A stretch of 33,055 nt of DNA from an uncultured SAR86 cluster bacterium (GCA_902570035.1 CACFWO010000006.1:1-33055), one strand, 5' to 3'. Shown: positions 8,894 to 17,954, counted from the stretch's first letter. Numbers and translations: made by a program. Notes: generated from the letters alone by a model not told the origin.

Positions 8894-10439
8894 CCTTTCC
8901 TTTTCCCCAGTATTCATCTTTCAATAACCTTTTGTAAAGTTTTCCTGTTGGATGACGAGGCAGTTCTTCGCGAAAATCAATGCTCTTTGGGCATTTAACG
9001 TGCGAAATGTTTTCTCGGCAATAAGCCATCAATTCTTGTTCCAGATCATCGCTTGCTATACTCATATCTTTTGGCTGAACTACGGCCTTCACTTCCTCTC
9101 CCATTTCTTCGTTCGGTACTCCGAACACAGCAACATCTGCAACTTTTGGATGCATGATCAAAGTATCTTCGGTTTCTTTGGGATATATATTTACTCCACC
9201 AGATATGATCATGAATGCTTTTCTATCAGTTAAATAGAGATAACCCTCTTCATCTAAATAACCTACATCTCCAAGAGTTGTATATCCTTGCTTTGATGTC
9301 GCTCCTTTAGTTTTTTCCTCATCATTGTGATAGGAAAAACCAGTAGATGTGGGCCCTTCAAAATATATAGTACCTTCTTCTCCAGTAGGAACTTCATTTT
9401 GATCATCATCCAAAATGTGCACTGGTCCCAATAGAGACTGACCAACCGTTCCTTTATGAGCAAGCCATTGCTCAGAATTGCATGCAACAAAGCCATTAAA
9501 TTCAGTTCCGGCATAATATTCATGGATGATAGGACCCCACCAATCAATCATTTTTTCTTTGACCTCAACAGGACAAGGTGCAGCTGCATGAATAGCAATT
9601 TTATGAGTAGATAAATCGTACTTATCCATAATCTCAGGATCGCTTTTAAGAAATCTGATAAACATGGTCGGAACCCATTGACTATGAGTGACTTTATATT
9701 TCTCAATAGCTTCCAAGGCAGCCTCGGGATCAAATTTTTCTAAAACGATGCTTGTTGCTCCCAAAGCTAAAAATCCGGTATTAAAGCCCATTGGGGCTGA
9801 GTGATATAAAGGTGCCGGCGATAAATAAATTGATTCTTCGTCAGCAGAGTAAAGACCTTGCACAACTCTAGTCAAACCAAGATCATCATCGGCAGAATCA
9901 TAAGGTAAAGGACTTAGGTTTATTTCTCTACTAACGCCCTTTGGCTTTCCTGTAGTTCCAGAAGAATAAAGCATTGCTGCCCCCTGACATTCATCTTCTA
10001 TCGGTTCAATGGGCATTGATTTGATCGCATTTTCAAAAGATTTGAAATCACCTGATTCTCCATCAAGCATAAATTTATGCACTCCCTCAAGAGAGCTTGC
10101 TAGATCTTTGGCTGAATCCTCTAAAAATTTTGATGTGATAAATACTTTTGCACCACAATCTTTGACAATGTATTCAACTTCATTTGCCTGAAGTCTCCAG
10201 CTGATAGCAGTGTATTTCAGCCCACTTCTCCATGCTGCAAATGCAATAGGAAAAAACAGCTTATGGTTCTCCATCATGAAGGCCATACTGTCACCAGGTT
10301 TTAAGCCAAGAGATCGAAATAGTTGGGCGCCTTGATTGGATAATTCATTTAATTCTTGGTGCGTGATTACATCACCGCTCCCAGCCATAATAATTGCTGG
10401 TTTATCTTTTAGTTTTGGGCCATTTATACCTGGGTGCAT
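8886..10439 (-). CDS. Acyl-CoA synthetase / AMP-dependent ligase (FadD-like)
   Basis: 517 residues, normal for single-domain acyl-CoA ligases, which activate a carboxylic acid with ATP and CoA via an acyl-adenylate. Visible motifs: phosphate-binding [10 protein letters not shown] at 159-168, [26 protein letters not shown] with the ribose-binding Asp, the hinge SGGVNIYP, and a C-terminal catalytic Lys near 500 in PTGKLYKR. No signal or membrane segment is seen. The substrate cannot be told from sequence; fatty, aryl or steroid side-chain acids are all possible. It is divergent from the FabY-like gene (55 nt apart). The ATG at 10439 has no close ribosome-binding site, although a perfect GGAGGAG lies 28 nt further upstream. 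Confidence 0.88.
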   Translation of the reverse strand: MHPGINGPKLKDKPAIIMAGSGDVITHQELNELSNQGAQLFRSLGLKPGDSMAFMMENHKLFFPIAFAAWRSGLKYTAISWRLQANEVEYIVKDCGAKVFITSKFLEDSAKDLASSLEGVHKFMLDGESGDFKSFENAIKSMPIEPIEDECQGAAMLYSSGTTGKPKGVSREINLSPLPYDSADDDLGLTRVVQGLYSADEESIYLSPAPLYHSAPMGFNTGFLALGATSIVLEKFDPEAALEAIEKYKVTHSQWVPTMFIRFLKSDPEIMDKYDLSTHKIAIHAAAPCPVEVKEKMIDWWGPIIHEYYAGTEFNGFVACNSEQWLAHKGTVGQSLLGPVHILDDDQNEVPTGEEGTIYFEGPTSTGFSYHNDEEKTKGATSKQGYTTLGDVGYLDEEGYLYLTDRKAFMIISGGVNIYPKETEDTLIMHPKVADVAVFGVPNEEMGEEVKAVVQPKDMSIASDDLEQELMAYCRENISHVKCPKSIDFREELPRHPTGKLYKRLLKDEYWGKGKAI

Positions 10440-10494
10440 AATCTTTTGTATTTTTAAAGTAAAATAACTCCTCCGGAATAAAAAATATCACATT

Positions 10495-12156
10495 ATGAAG
10501 TCAATAAGAAGATTGCCAGTTATATGCGGATACGGAGGAATTAATTCTGCTGGCAGATCTGCATTCGATCTTGCATACAAGCGGTTGGTATTTAATCTCC
10601 TTTCAGAAGAAGAAAAAAATGAGGTAATTCTTGATCTGAGCAATATGACTGATGGACATACTAACGAAGAAAATATATTCGCCAACACTCTAGTTAGAAA
10701 AATTAATAAAGAAAAATATGACCCAGAAGGTTTAATGACCGGAAAGATGAATGTAAATGCAGCTGGACAATTTCCTGGAGGATTTGAATCTGGAAGCTTT
10801 TATAAGTCCAGACAACATCCAGTAGGATTAGAAACTACAATATTTGGGGTCTCTGATGCTCTTGGTTTAGCGGGCATCGGTTGGGATGAAGATATTAAAC
10901 CAATAGTTGACCCTTCAAGAGTTGGAGTTTTCGCTGGACCCGCAATAGGTCAATTAGACTCTTTTGGATTGGGAGGCTTAATGCAATCCAGGCTTAAGGG
11001 CAAGAGAGCGAGTTCTAAACATTTATCTATGTCGTTGCTTGAAATGTCCGCAGACTTTATCAATGCCTATATTTTAGGATCTGTGGGAGTTACAGGTGCA
11101 AATGCAGGTGCATGTGCTACTTTTTTGTATAACTTAGACTTACTTATAAATGGTATTAAAGAGAATCGTTTAGATATCGGTATTGCTGGATCAGCTGAGG
11201 CGCCAATAAATCCTGAAGTAACTGATGGTTTTGTTGCTACTACAGGAATTGCTGATGATAAAAAAATTCTAGCAATGCAACAAAGGAATGGGGATGATTC
11301 TGAGATTGATTACTCTAGAGCATGTAGACCATTTGGAGATAATGCAGGCCTAATCTTAGGTGAGGCTGCCCAATTTGTATTGGTGGCAAGCTTGGAAAAA
11401 GCGTTTGAACTTGGCTTAGAGATATATGCTTTGGCTCCAGGGATTAAAATTAATGCTGATGGGATTAAAAAATCTATTTCTTCGCCAGGCATTGGAAATT
11501 ACATCACTATGGCTTCTGCAGTAAATGAAACTAAAAAGTTTTCTAATGATCTCAATAGGAGTTTTGTTATCGCACACGGAACAGGTACTTTTCAAAACAG
11601 AAGCACTGAGTCGCATGTACTTTCGACAGTAGCCAACGGAATGGGCCTAAGCGAATGGGAAATAACCGGTCTGAAAGGTTCTTTAGGTCATACAATGGGT
11701 CCAGCAGCTGGAGACGAACTAATGACTGCCATTGGTTTTTGGAAACATGGCTTTATACCGGGTATCAATACAACCAAGAAACTTGCCGAGGATGTATACA
11801 AAGATAATTTGAAGTTCCTATTGAATGACGTCGAAAAAGATAATGAATCTATTGATACTATTTATCTGAATGCAAAAGGTTTTGGAGGGAATAATGCCTC
11901 AGCAGGAATAATATCTCCAAAGATTGCACTTAATTTAGCAAAACAAGAATTCTCTAAAGCTGAACACTTGAAATACGAGCAAAGTAAAGAAAAAATTCGT
12001 GAATCATCTATTAACTATCAAGAGAGTTGCAAGAAAGGAAATTACGGAGTTATTTATAGATTTAATGAGGAAGTCCTTGAAGGATTAGAGGATATTGAAA
12101 TTTCTGAAGATGGCATCAAACTTAAAGGCTTTAAAACCCCTATAAAGTTTAACTAA
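10495..12156 (+). CDS. fabY: FabY-like beta-ketoacyl-ACP synthase
   Basis: 553 residues with the thiolase fold and an intact Cys-His-His triad: Cys207 in GACATFLYNL, His361 in HGTGT and His399 in GSLGH, plus Lys394. The opening RLPVICGYGGINSAGR, RPFGDN, NADGIKKSIS and NAKGFGGNNA match what I recall of Pseudomonas FabY, a ketosynthase that starts fatty-acid synthesis in gammaproteobacteria able to dispense with FabH. It is longer than FabB/FabF (about 410) because of N- and C-terminal extensions, but about 80 residues shorter than P. aeruginosa FabY as I remember it; the difference appears to lie in the region before residue 90. It overlaps the convergent SDR by 8 nt. No ribosome-binding site is near the ATG. 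Ketosynthase is certain; FabY is likely. Confidence 0.85.
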   Translation: MKSIRRLPVICGYGGINSAGRSAFDLAYKRLVFNLLSEEEKNEVILDLSNMTDGHTNEENIFANTLVRKINKEKYDPEGLMTGKMNVNAAGQFPGGFESGSFYKSRQHPVGLETTIFGVSDALGLAGIGWDEDIKPIVDPSRVGVFAGPAIGQLDSFGLGGLMQSRLKGKRASSKHLSMSLLEMSADFINAYILGSVGVTGANAGACATFLYNLDLLINGIKENRLDIGIAGSAEAPINPEVTDGFVATTGIADDKKILAMQQRNGDDSEIDYSRACRPFGDNAGLILGEAAQFVLVASLEKAFELGLEIYALAPGIKINADGIKKSISSPGIGNYITMASAVNETKKFSNDLNRSFVIAHGTGTFQNRSTESHVLSTVANGMGLSEWEITGLKGSLGHTMGPAAGDELMTAIGFWKHGFIPGINTTKKLAEDVYKDNLKFLLNDVEKDNESIDTIYLNAKGFGGNNASAGIISPKIALNLAKQEFSKAEHLKYEQSKEKIRESSINYQESCKKGNYGVIYRFNEEVLEGLEDIEISEDGIKLKGFKTPIKFN

Positions 12157-13018
12157 TCTTATCTTTAGGAAATAAATTTCTAATCAATGGAATAAGAGGT
12201 AGAAGATATATATACCACTTCGGAAAAATTCTTTGAGCCAAATCATACATATGCGCATCTATGCCGACTAATATCCTCTTATTTTTCTTTCGAATGTTTT
12301 TAAGAATTATTTTTGCAGCACTTTTTGAGCTTGTAGGTGCATTATCTTTAAAAATTTTTCCTGCTTCTTCAGGAGTATTTGCCTCACCAAATAAGGAAGT
12401 CCCAGGTTCAAAATTTTTAAACCTTGATGCAGAAAATATATTTGTTCCTATATGGCCAGGATGAACAGAATAAACTTCCACAGACTCATTATTCAATTGC
12501 ATTTCTAAAGCTAAGCTTTCAGTAAAACCTCTAACACCAAATTTCCCAACGTGGTAAATAGATTGTGTAGGCACACTCAAAAGTCCAAATATTGATGATG
12601 TATTAACGATTGCAGATTCAGGTCTTTCTTTTAAGTGAGGCAGAAAAGCTCTTGTAGAATTAATAACACCATGCAAAAGAATTCCTAGTCCGAAGTCCCA
12701 ATCTTCATCAGTGCTATCTTCAACTTTGGTCGCTACAGACAAACCTGCATTGTTGAAAACAATATCCACTTGCCCATGATTTTCAATAACTTCATTTGGC
12801 AAGTTATCAACTGCCTCTTTATCACTGACATCAATTAAATGTGAAGAGACTCCGACGTTGTATTTTTTAAGTAATTCCCTTGTTTCGTTCAAAAGGTCTT
12901 CCTTCCATTCAACTAAGGCTATGTTGCAACCTTCAGCTGCCAACTGCAGAGCAAGCTCTTGGCCCATCCCAGACCCAGCACCTGTAATAACAGCAACTTT
13001 ATCCTTGAAATTCTTCAT
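12149..13018 (-). CDS. Short-chain dehydrogenase/reductase (classical SDR)
   Basis: 289 residues, an NAD(P)-dependent oxidoreductase of unknown substrate. The Rossmann motif TGAGSGMG is at 12-19, NNAG at 89-92, catalytic Ser at 141-142 and Tyr155-x3-Lys159 in YHVGK. After the catalytic core a C-terminal extension contains RILVGIDAHMYDLAQR and a hydrophobic stretch at about 268-283, suggesting membrane association. This type is common near lipid-metabolism genes. It is the last gene of a probable folE-maf-SDR operon (20-nt gap to maf). A GGTTTATTAATT spacer before the ATG leaves only a weak AAGG as ribosome-binding site. Confidence 0.85.
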   Translation of the reverse strand: MKNFKDKVAVITGAGSGMGQELALQLAAEGCNIALVEWKEDLLNETRELLKKYNVGVSSHLIDVSDKEAVDNLPNEVIENHGQVDIVFNNAGLSVATKVEDSTDEDWDFGLGILLHGVINSTRAFLPHLKERPESAIVNTSSIFGLLSVPTQSIYHVGKFGVRGFTESLALEMQLNNESVEVYSVHPGHIGTNIFSASRFKNFEPGTSLFGEANTPEEAGKIFKDNAPTSSKSAAKIILKNIRKKNKRILVGIDAHMYDLAQRIFPKWYIYLLPLIPLIRNLFPKDKIS

Positions 13019-13038
13019 AATTAATAAACCTTAACAAA

Positions 13039-13605
13039 TTATCTAAAAAAATTCTTTATGGCCTCCAACGGTAATCCTTGAATAACAAATGGATCGCCAT
13101 TAACAAATTCAAATAATTCTTTTCCGTAAGATTCGTATTTATAAGAACCACTTGCCATAAGAGGCTCGTCTTTCTCTACGTATGTTTTTATCTCATCTAA
13201 ACTTAAATTCTTCATCTTAAGAACTGCTTTGAAATGATCTTCCAAAATAATTTCACTATTTTTTACAATTGCCAGACCGTTGATTTGAAAGTGCTCTTTA
13301 CCTGAAAGTTCCATCAGATTTTCCATTGCCTTCTCTTTATATATTGGTTTACTAAAGACCTTATTATTCTGAATACAAATTTGATCGCTACCGATTATGT
13401 ATTTGTCAGGGAAAAATTTACTTACACTAAACGCCTTTTCTTTTGCCAGCAAAATGGATAGTTCAATTGGTGAAAGTGATTTATTTTTATCTTTAAGTTC
13501 ATCTTCATCAATTTCAGGTTTACAAGTTTCAAATTTGAAACCTGCTTCAGAAAGAATTTTTTTTCTTATCTCTGACTCTGAGGAAAGAACAAAATCAATT
13601 GTCAA
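13039..13605 (-). CDS. Maf-family nucleoside triphosphate pyrophosphatase
   Basis: 188 residues, the usual Maf size. Family members hydrolyse non-canonical or modified NTPs to NMP and PPi (house-cleaning) in the cytoplasm. The N-terminal LSSESEIRKKIL corresponds to the substrate-binding S-x-S-x-x-R-x-x-x-L element, with E10 in place of the more usual residue. IIGSDQ with Asp74 is the catalytic aspartate region, LLAKEKA the lysine loop, and DPFVIQGLP the C-terminal family motif. It starts 3 nt after the folE stop, so the two are probably cotranslated. Which Maf subtype (dTTP/UTP or m7GTP) cannot be settled by eye. Confidence 0.88.
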   Translation of the reverse strand: MTIDFVLSSESEIRKKILSEAGFKFETCKPEIDEDELKDKNKSLSPIELSILLAKEKAFSVSKFFPDKYIIGSDQICIQNNKVFSKPIYKEKAMENLMELSGKEHFQINGLAIVKNSEIILEDHFKAVLKMKNLSLDEIKTYVEKDEPLMASGSYKYESYGKELFEFVNGDPFVIQGLPLEAIKNFFR

Positions 13606-13608
13606 AAT

Positions 13609-14214
13609 TTATTGAATATTTCCTGAATGAATTAAGGACATAAACTCGTTTCTAGTGTTAGTATTTTTTTGAAAAACACCAGTCATTTTACTTGTGACAG
13701 TGCTAGTTTCGGATTTATGAATTCCTCTGGTAGTCATACATTGATGGGCTGCATCGACGACAACTGCAACCCCTTTTGGTTTGAGAACATTGCTTATTGC
13801 ATCTGCAATCTGAGCAGTCATAGTTTCTTGCGTTTGAAGTCTTTTACCAAAAACATCAACGATTCTTGCAAGCTTACTTATTCCAACGACTCGATTGTTA
13901 GGGATATAACCTATGTGGGCTATGCCTAAAATTGGCACCATGTGATGTTCGCAATGAGACTCCAATCTTATGTTTCTCACAATCACCATCTCATCGTAAC
14001 CTTCAACTTCCTCAAAAGTTTTAGATAATATTTCTTCTGGATCTTCCTCATAGCCAGCAAAAAATTCTTGGTAAGCTCTTGCTACCCTGTCTGGTGTTTC
14101 GATCAGTCCTTCCCTTTCTGGATCGTCCCCAGCCCAGGCAATAAGTGTTCTAACAGCTTCCTTAGCTTCTTCCATTGAGGGAGCAGATGGCTTAAATTTG
14201 GCTACTTTTTTCAT
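13609..14214 (-). CDS. folE: GTP cyclohydrolase I (FolE type 1)
   Basis: 201 residues. It converts GTP to 7,8-dihydroneopterin triphosphate, the first step to tetrahydrofolate, as a cytosolic decamer. Zinc ligands Cys88 and His91 (SHCEHH) and Cys159 (HQCMTTRG) are present at the same 71-residue spacing as in E. coli FolE. The motifs VVGISKLARIVD and QTQE are intact. It is the first gene of a folE-maf-SDR run. A TATATT with a weak upstream hexamer lies about 45-50 nt before the ATG, suggesting a promoter in the 70-nt gap after the GST gene. With folD elsewhere in the window, it supports de novo folate synthesis. Confidence 0.97.
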   Translation of the reverse strand: MKKVAKFKPSAPSMEEAKEAVRTLIAWAGDDPEREGLIETPDRVARAYQEFFAGYEEDPEEILSKTFEEVEGYDEMVIVRNIRLESHCEHHMVPILGIAHIGYIPNNRVVGISKLARIVDVFGKRLQTQETMTAQIADAISNVLKPKGVAVVVDAAHQCMTTRGIHKSETSTVTSKMTGVFQKNTNTRNEFMSLIHSGNIQ

Positions 14215-14284
14215 AATTAATCTTAAAAGATGGTTACTCTAGATGTAATTTTACAATATAGCAAAGTTAATATGAGGAATAAGG

Positions 14285-14968
14285 TTATTTCTGGACGATT
14301 GAACCGCCCCCTTTTGCAAATTCTTCAGCTTTCTTCTTATCTTTGAGAAGGTTCTCTACTTTAACAGGCACTTCAAGACCTTTCAGCATGCCAGGTTGCT
14401 CGTAAATCCTGTCTATCCATAACTTCAGATTATCAAGACCGTCTGTTGATACTCCGGACCATCTGTGAGTCCTTACCCAACACCAATTCGCAATGTCAGC
14501 TATTGAAAATTCGTCCACGAGCCAGTCTTTGCCGCTCAAACTAGTATTCAAAACTTCAAACAATCTTCTGCTTTCATTTTGGTAGCGATCTATAGCGGGT
14601 TGAATTTTTTCAGGAAAATATCTGAAAAATACATTTGCTTGACCCATCATTGGTCCAATTCCACCCATTTGGAACATCAACCATTGAATAACTTGCGATC
14701 TTTTAACTGTATCATTGGGAAGAAGTTTCCCTGTCTTTTCTGCAAGGTAAATCATGATAGCTCCAGACTCGAAGATTGCTAAATCATCGTTCTCTCTATC
14801 GACAATTACTGGGATTCTTCCATTAGGATTCATAGCTAAAAAATCAGGTGTTTTTTGATCTCCTTTTTGCAAGTCAATAGCATGGGTTGTGTAATCAAGC
14901 CCCATAGATTCGAGAGTACATGACACTTTATGGCCATTTGGTGTGGAGGTTGTATATAAGTCAATCAT
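14285..14968 (-). CDS. Nu-class glutathione S-transferase family protein (YfcG/YghU-like)
   Basis: 227 residues from the ATG at 14968; a longer in-frame version adds 22 residues inside the upstream gene and is unlikely. The start [12 protein letters not shown] carries the T-x-P-N-G element of nu-class GSTs, which in E. coli YfcG acts as a glutathione-dependent disulfide-bond reductase without a catalytic Tyr/Cys. NPNGRIP and [12 protein letters not shown] form the glutathione site, and [14 protein letters not shown] lies in the helical domain. A basic tail ends in GGGSIVQK. The start overlaps the DUF4389 stop by 8 nt (ATGATTGA), so it is coupled as the last gene of the patatin-gpsA-DUF4389-GST operon. 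Confidence 0.9.
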   Translation of the reverse strand: MIDLYTTSTPNGHKVSCTLESMGLDYTTHAIDLQKGDQKTPDFLAMNPNGRIPVIVDRENDDLAIFESGAIMIYLAEKTGKLLPNDTVKRSQVIQWLMFQMGGIGPMMGQANVFFRYFPEKIQPAIDRYQNESRRLFEVLNTSLSGKDWLVDEFSIADIANWCWVRTHRWSGVSTDGLDNLKLWIDRIYEQPGMLKGLEVPVKVENLLKDKKKAEEFAKGGGSIVQK

Positions 14969-15305
14969 CTTTTTTATTGTTAATACTATTGAATGGATAT
15001 GGTCTTTGTTCTGTCTCAAATGAAACGAAGTCAATGATTTGATTTATGAATTTCTGAAAAAGATTTGTCAGTTCGCCAAGATGCTTATTAGGATTTTTTG
15101 TAATTAACTTAAAGAAAAACTGAGCAATTGCGATGATCCACAAGAGAAAAATTGAGTATGAAAAAACTATGAGGTAAACAATTACAAGTAAGGCATCGAT
15201 CCATGTAGAGCTATCTTTAATATTAGACATAGCTTCATCAGAAATCACGCTTGGTTCCTGCTGAGCTTCCTTGCTTTCTTTTGAACTATCTTTTTCTTCA
15301 GTCAT
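14961..15305 (-). CDS. DUF4389 small membrane protein
   Basis: 114 residues. An acidic, Ser/Glu-rich N-terminal tail of about 35 residues is followed by one long hydrophobic stretch at about 37-70 (one or two membrane passes) and a C-terminal segment ending EQRPYPF, which matches the DUF4389 family pattern of a membrane helix followed by a PFPF-type motif. Function unknown. The ATG follows the gpsA stop with no gap, and its end overlaps the GST start. Association with gpsA suggests a role near phospholipid synthesis or the membrane, but that is inference only. Confidence 0.75.
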   Translation of the reverse strand: MTEEKDSSKESKEAQQEPSVISDEAMSNIKDSSTWIDALLVIVYLIVFSYSIFLLWIIAIAQFFFKLITKNPNKHLGELTNLFQKFINQIIDFVSFETEQRPYPFNSINNKKDD

Positions 15306-16310
15306 TTATAAATCTCTTCCATCAGATTCCAAAATCATTTTATCAAAAGATTCTCTTACTGCAGACTTTTTAAAAACAATATTGTGTAACTTTTCTACTA
15401 TGGGCATTTCTAAATTTATTTCATTAATCTTTTCGTAAACGGTTTTTAGAGTTTTTTCTCCTTCAATCACCTGGTTTATTGCGATTTTAGCTTCGTGCCT
15501 AGACTTTCCTCTCCCCAAAAGGTATCCGAAGGAATAGTTCCTACTTTTTTCTGAGCTTGATGTAGCAATTAAATCTCCGACGCCCGCTAGCCCAATTAAA
15601 GTGAGTTTATTTAGCTTGAGCCTTTTAAAAAGGTGTGACATTTCAACCAAGCTTCTCGTTAAGATCATTGCTTTGGTATTCTTTTTATTTCCTAACCCAT
15701 CGGATAACCCAGACACTATGGCATAGATATTTTTCAAAGCTCCAGCTAACTCAATTGCTTTGACATCATTATTGAGAAAAACCTTAAAATTATCTTGATC
15801 TAGTATCATCGCAAACTCTTTGGCTAATTTTTTATTTTTTGAAGCTATTACACATGCTGAAGTCATGCCCTCAATAATTTCAGATGCAAGATTTGGTCCA
15901 GATAAAACCGATAATTTAGCTTTTGGACTAATCTCCTCTAACAATATTTCACTCAAAGATTTGAAGGACTTTCTTTCTAAACCTTTTGAAGCAATTAAAA
16001 AAGAAGTTGAATTGTTTAAGTTATATTTATTTTTTTTGAAAAAACTCCTTACAGATGACGAGGGTATTGCAATAATGATATGTCCTAGTTTTAAAACATC
16101 TCTTTGATTAGAAGTAGCTTTTATTTTATTACTAAGCTTTTTGGCTCCAGTATATTTTTTATTAGTGTGCTTATTATTTATTTCGAAAACAGTTTTTTTG
16201 TTTCTAGACCAAATTAATATCTCATGCCCATTTGAACTAGCGATTTCAGACAGAACGGTCCCCCAAGATCCACCTCCCAAAATACCTATTTTTTTTGATG
16301 CATCATTCAT
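15306..16310 (-). CDS. gpsA: Glycerol-3-phosphate dehydrogenase [NAD(P)+]
   Basis: 334 residues, typical. It reduces dihydroxyacetone phosphate to sn-glycerol-3-phosphate, the backbone of phospholipids, in the cytosol. The N-terminal Rossmann motif GGGSWG is at 12-17, SGPN, catalytic Lys in ELAGALKN, and the C-terminal domain motif LAGVGDLIAT with SSSEKSRNYSFG. The start overlaps the patatin stop by 8 nt (ATGAATGA) and DUF4389 follows with no gap. Its substrate and product link it to the phosphatidylglycerol-phosphate synthase near the right edge and to the lipase-like patatin upstream. Confidence 0.97.
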   Translation of the reverse strand: MNDASKKIGILGGGSWGTVLSEIASSNGHEILIWSRNKKTVFEINNKHTNKKYTGAKKLSNKIKATSNQRDVLKLGHIIIAIPSSSVRSFFKKNKYNLNNSTSFLIASKGLERKSFKSLSEILLEEISPKAKLSVLSGPNLASEIIEGMTSACVIASKNKKLAKEFAMILDQDNFKVFLNNDVKAIELAGALKNIYAIVSGLSDGLGNKKNTKAMILTRSLVEMSHLFKRLKLNKLTLIGLAGVGDLIATSSSEKSRNYSFGYLLGRGKSRHEAKIAINQVIEGEKTLKTVYEKINEINLEMPIVEKLHNIVFKKSAVRESFDKMILESDGRDL

Positions 16311-17172
16311 TTAAAAAATCTAAAGAAGCATTCATATATTTTGACCACCATTTTTGGCCCATTTCTCTCATTCGTTCTAAATTATTCATCGATTTGATAT
16401 CTATTTGAGTAGCTACATCATTTAAGTTGGAGTCAACTCTAAAATAGTTATTGCCTATGATTGTTTCTGATAATTGATGCTCTAAATTTGACTCAAGCAA
16501 CATTGGAATTATTCCTCCCCTTAACCAAGAAAGAGAGCCCCAATTTTTTGCTTTCGATCCATCAATAAAGCTATTATTGAATCCTGTCCCAATGCTAAAA
16601 ACCTTAATTTCATCTTCTGGATAAAGTTTTTCCGCTTCAGTTAAAGCAATCAGGGCGGGATTATTTGTTGAAACAGCGCCGTCCACATACCAATTATCTT
16701 CGATTTGAACTGCTGGAAAATAAGTAGGTGCAGCAGAAGTTGCAGCAGCTATATCTGCAACAGACACTTCAGGATGATCTCTTTCAGAAAAAATTTCTGG
16801 AAAGCGGGTATTTAAATTGTAAGTAACAATTGAGCAAGGGGTATCTGAACTAGACATTTTTAGACTTCCAAAATAATCATACATAACTTCCATTTTTTTT
16901 TGGCCATTATATTTGGTTCGAAAGAGACTTGAAAAAGATCTAGTAAAGATCTTTTTTAAATTTTTTTCAGAATAGATTTCTAATAATCTTGGACCTTCAA
17001 TTTCTAAAACTGAAATAATGAGAGCCATTATTCCGCCTGTTGAAGTGCCAACAACTAGATCAAATTTTGAGGAAAGAGGCTTACCGATTTTTTTTTCTAA
17101 TTCATATAAAAAAACTGAAGTAGCGAGTCCTCTAACGCCACCACCATCAAGAGATAAAACATATTTTGTCAT
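16303..17172 (-). CDS. Patatin-like phospholipase
   Basis: 289 residues. Patatins are Ser-Asp dyad lipid acyl hydrolases. The oxyanion motif DGGGVRG at 9-15, the nucleophile elbow GTSTG with Ser44, and the DGA motif with Asp164 (YVDGAVSTNNPA) are all intact. No signal peptide is seen, so it is probably cytosolic or peripheral. It is the first gene of a four-gene operon with gpsA, DUF4389 and GST, suggesting a phospholipid or acylglycerol substrate. It diverges from sir2 over only 31 nt; a TATAAC at 17190-17195 on the minus strand predicts a leader of about 11 nt with no Shine-Dalgarno. Confidence 0.92.
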   Translation of the reverse strand: MTKYVLSLDGGGVRGLATSVFLYELEKKIGKPLSSKFDLVVGTSTGGIMALIISVLEIEGPRLLEIYSEKNLKKIFTRSFSSLFRTKYNGQKKMEVMYDYFGSLKMSSSDTPCSIVTYNLNTRFPEIFSERDHPEVSVADIAAATSAAPTYFPAVQIEDNWYVDGAVSTNNPALIALTEAEKLYPEDEIKVFSIGTGFNNSFIDGSKAKNWGSLSWLRGGIIPMLLESNLEHQLSETIIGNNYFRVDSNLNDVATQIDIKSMNNLERMREMGQKWWSKYMNASLDFLNE

Positions 17173-17191
17173 GCAGATTGTTTAGCTCAGT

Positions 17192-17197
17192 TATAAT
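17192..17197 (+). promoter_or_regulatory. -10 element for sir2 (leaderless candidate), overlapping the patatin -10
   Basis: A perfect TATAAT followed by 6 nt and then the sir2 ATG puts the expected +1 on the start codon. The same A/T core read on the minus strand gives TATAAC (17190-17195) for patatin. A TTGTCA at 17166-17171 is 20 nt upstream of the plus-strand -10, longer than ideal. Confidence 0.5.
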
Positions 17198-17203
17198 TAT
17201 TTA

Positions 17204-17950
17204 ATGAATACCGAGGAGCAATTTATTGAGTCTATTCTACACTCAAATTATCCAGTTTTTTTTACTGGCGCAGGTATAAGCACTAATTCAGGAATACCAG
17301 ATTTTCGGGGACCAAAAGGTTTTTGGAAAACAAATACTCCCATTATGTTTCAGGATTTTATGAGTCAAGAATCAATGAGAATGAAATATTGGACCCAAAG
17401 CGTAGAATTTAAATCAAATTTTCAAGAAAAAATTCCTAATGAGGGACATTTTATAATCTCTGAGATAATTAATTCAAAAAAAGCTGGGCATTGCATTACG
17501 CAGAACGTTGATAATCTTCATCAAAAATCAGGGCTAGATGATGCTTCAGTTACAGAACTTCATGGAAATGCAACTTTTGCAGTTTGCTTGGATTGTAAAA
17601 AAAGATTTGAACTTTCTTTTATTCATGAGGAGTTTAAATCAACTAATAAGCCACCTAAATGTGATTCTTGTAACGGATGGATAAAAACAGCAACGATATC
17701 TTTTGGCCAACCAATGCCTGAAGATAAAATGAATATTGCACATGAGGAAACATTGAAAGCTGATGTTTTTATCGTTGCAGGATCATCCTTATCAGTTTTT
17801 CCAGCAGCAAATTTTCCTTTAATCGCAAAAGAAAATGACGCAAAGCTTTTGATTGTTAATAATGAAGAAACGCAATTTGATCATTTTGCAGACGTTTTAA
17901 TTCATGATGATATTTCAAAAACTTTCTCAAATTTAGAAATTACTCACTAA
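17204..17950 (+). CDS. NAD-dependent protein deacylase, sirtuin family
   Basis: 248 residues, the size of bacterial CobB-type sirtuins. It should remove acetyl or other acyl groups from lysines using NAD+. GAGISTNSGIPDFRG at 22-36 binds NAD, QNVDNLH at 100-106 is the ribose-binding motif, and His120 (ELHGN) is the catalytic base. A zinc module is formed by C128/C131 and C153/C156. The Tyr/Arg pair that marks class III desuccinylases was not clearly found, so deacetylase is the safer label. It is followed after 4 nt by a DASS transporter. No Shine-Dalgarno precedes the ATG. Confidence 0.93.
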   Translation: MNTEEQFIESILHSNYPVFFTGAGISTNSGIPDFRGPKGFWKTNTPIMFQDFMSQESMRMKYWTQSVEFKSNFQEKIPNEGHFIISEIINSKKAGHCITQNVDNLHQKSGLDDASVTELHGNATFAVCLDCKKRFELSFIHEEFKSTNKPPKCDSCNGWIKTATISFGQPMPEDKMNIAHEETLKADVFIVAGSSLSVFPAANFPLIAKENDAKLLIVNNEETQFDHFADVLIHDDISKTFSNLEITH

Positions 17951-17954
17951 ATAA

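Noticed and set aside
9263-9733. Two minus-strand ORFs of 94 and 61 codons inside the acyl-CoA ligase
   Set aside because: They are out-of-frame shadows of the ligase on the same strand, without family features or ribosome-binding sites.
14969-15034. 22-residue N-terminal extension of the GST
   Set aside because: It runs through the DUF4389 coding region, and the GST fold starts exactly at [12 protein letters not shown] with an ATGATTGA overlap.
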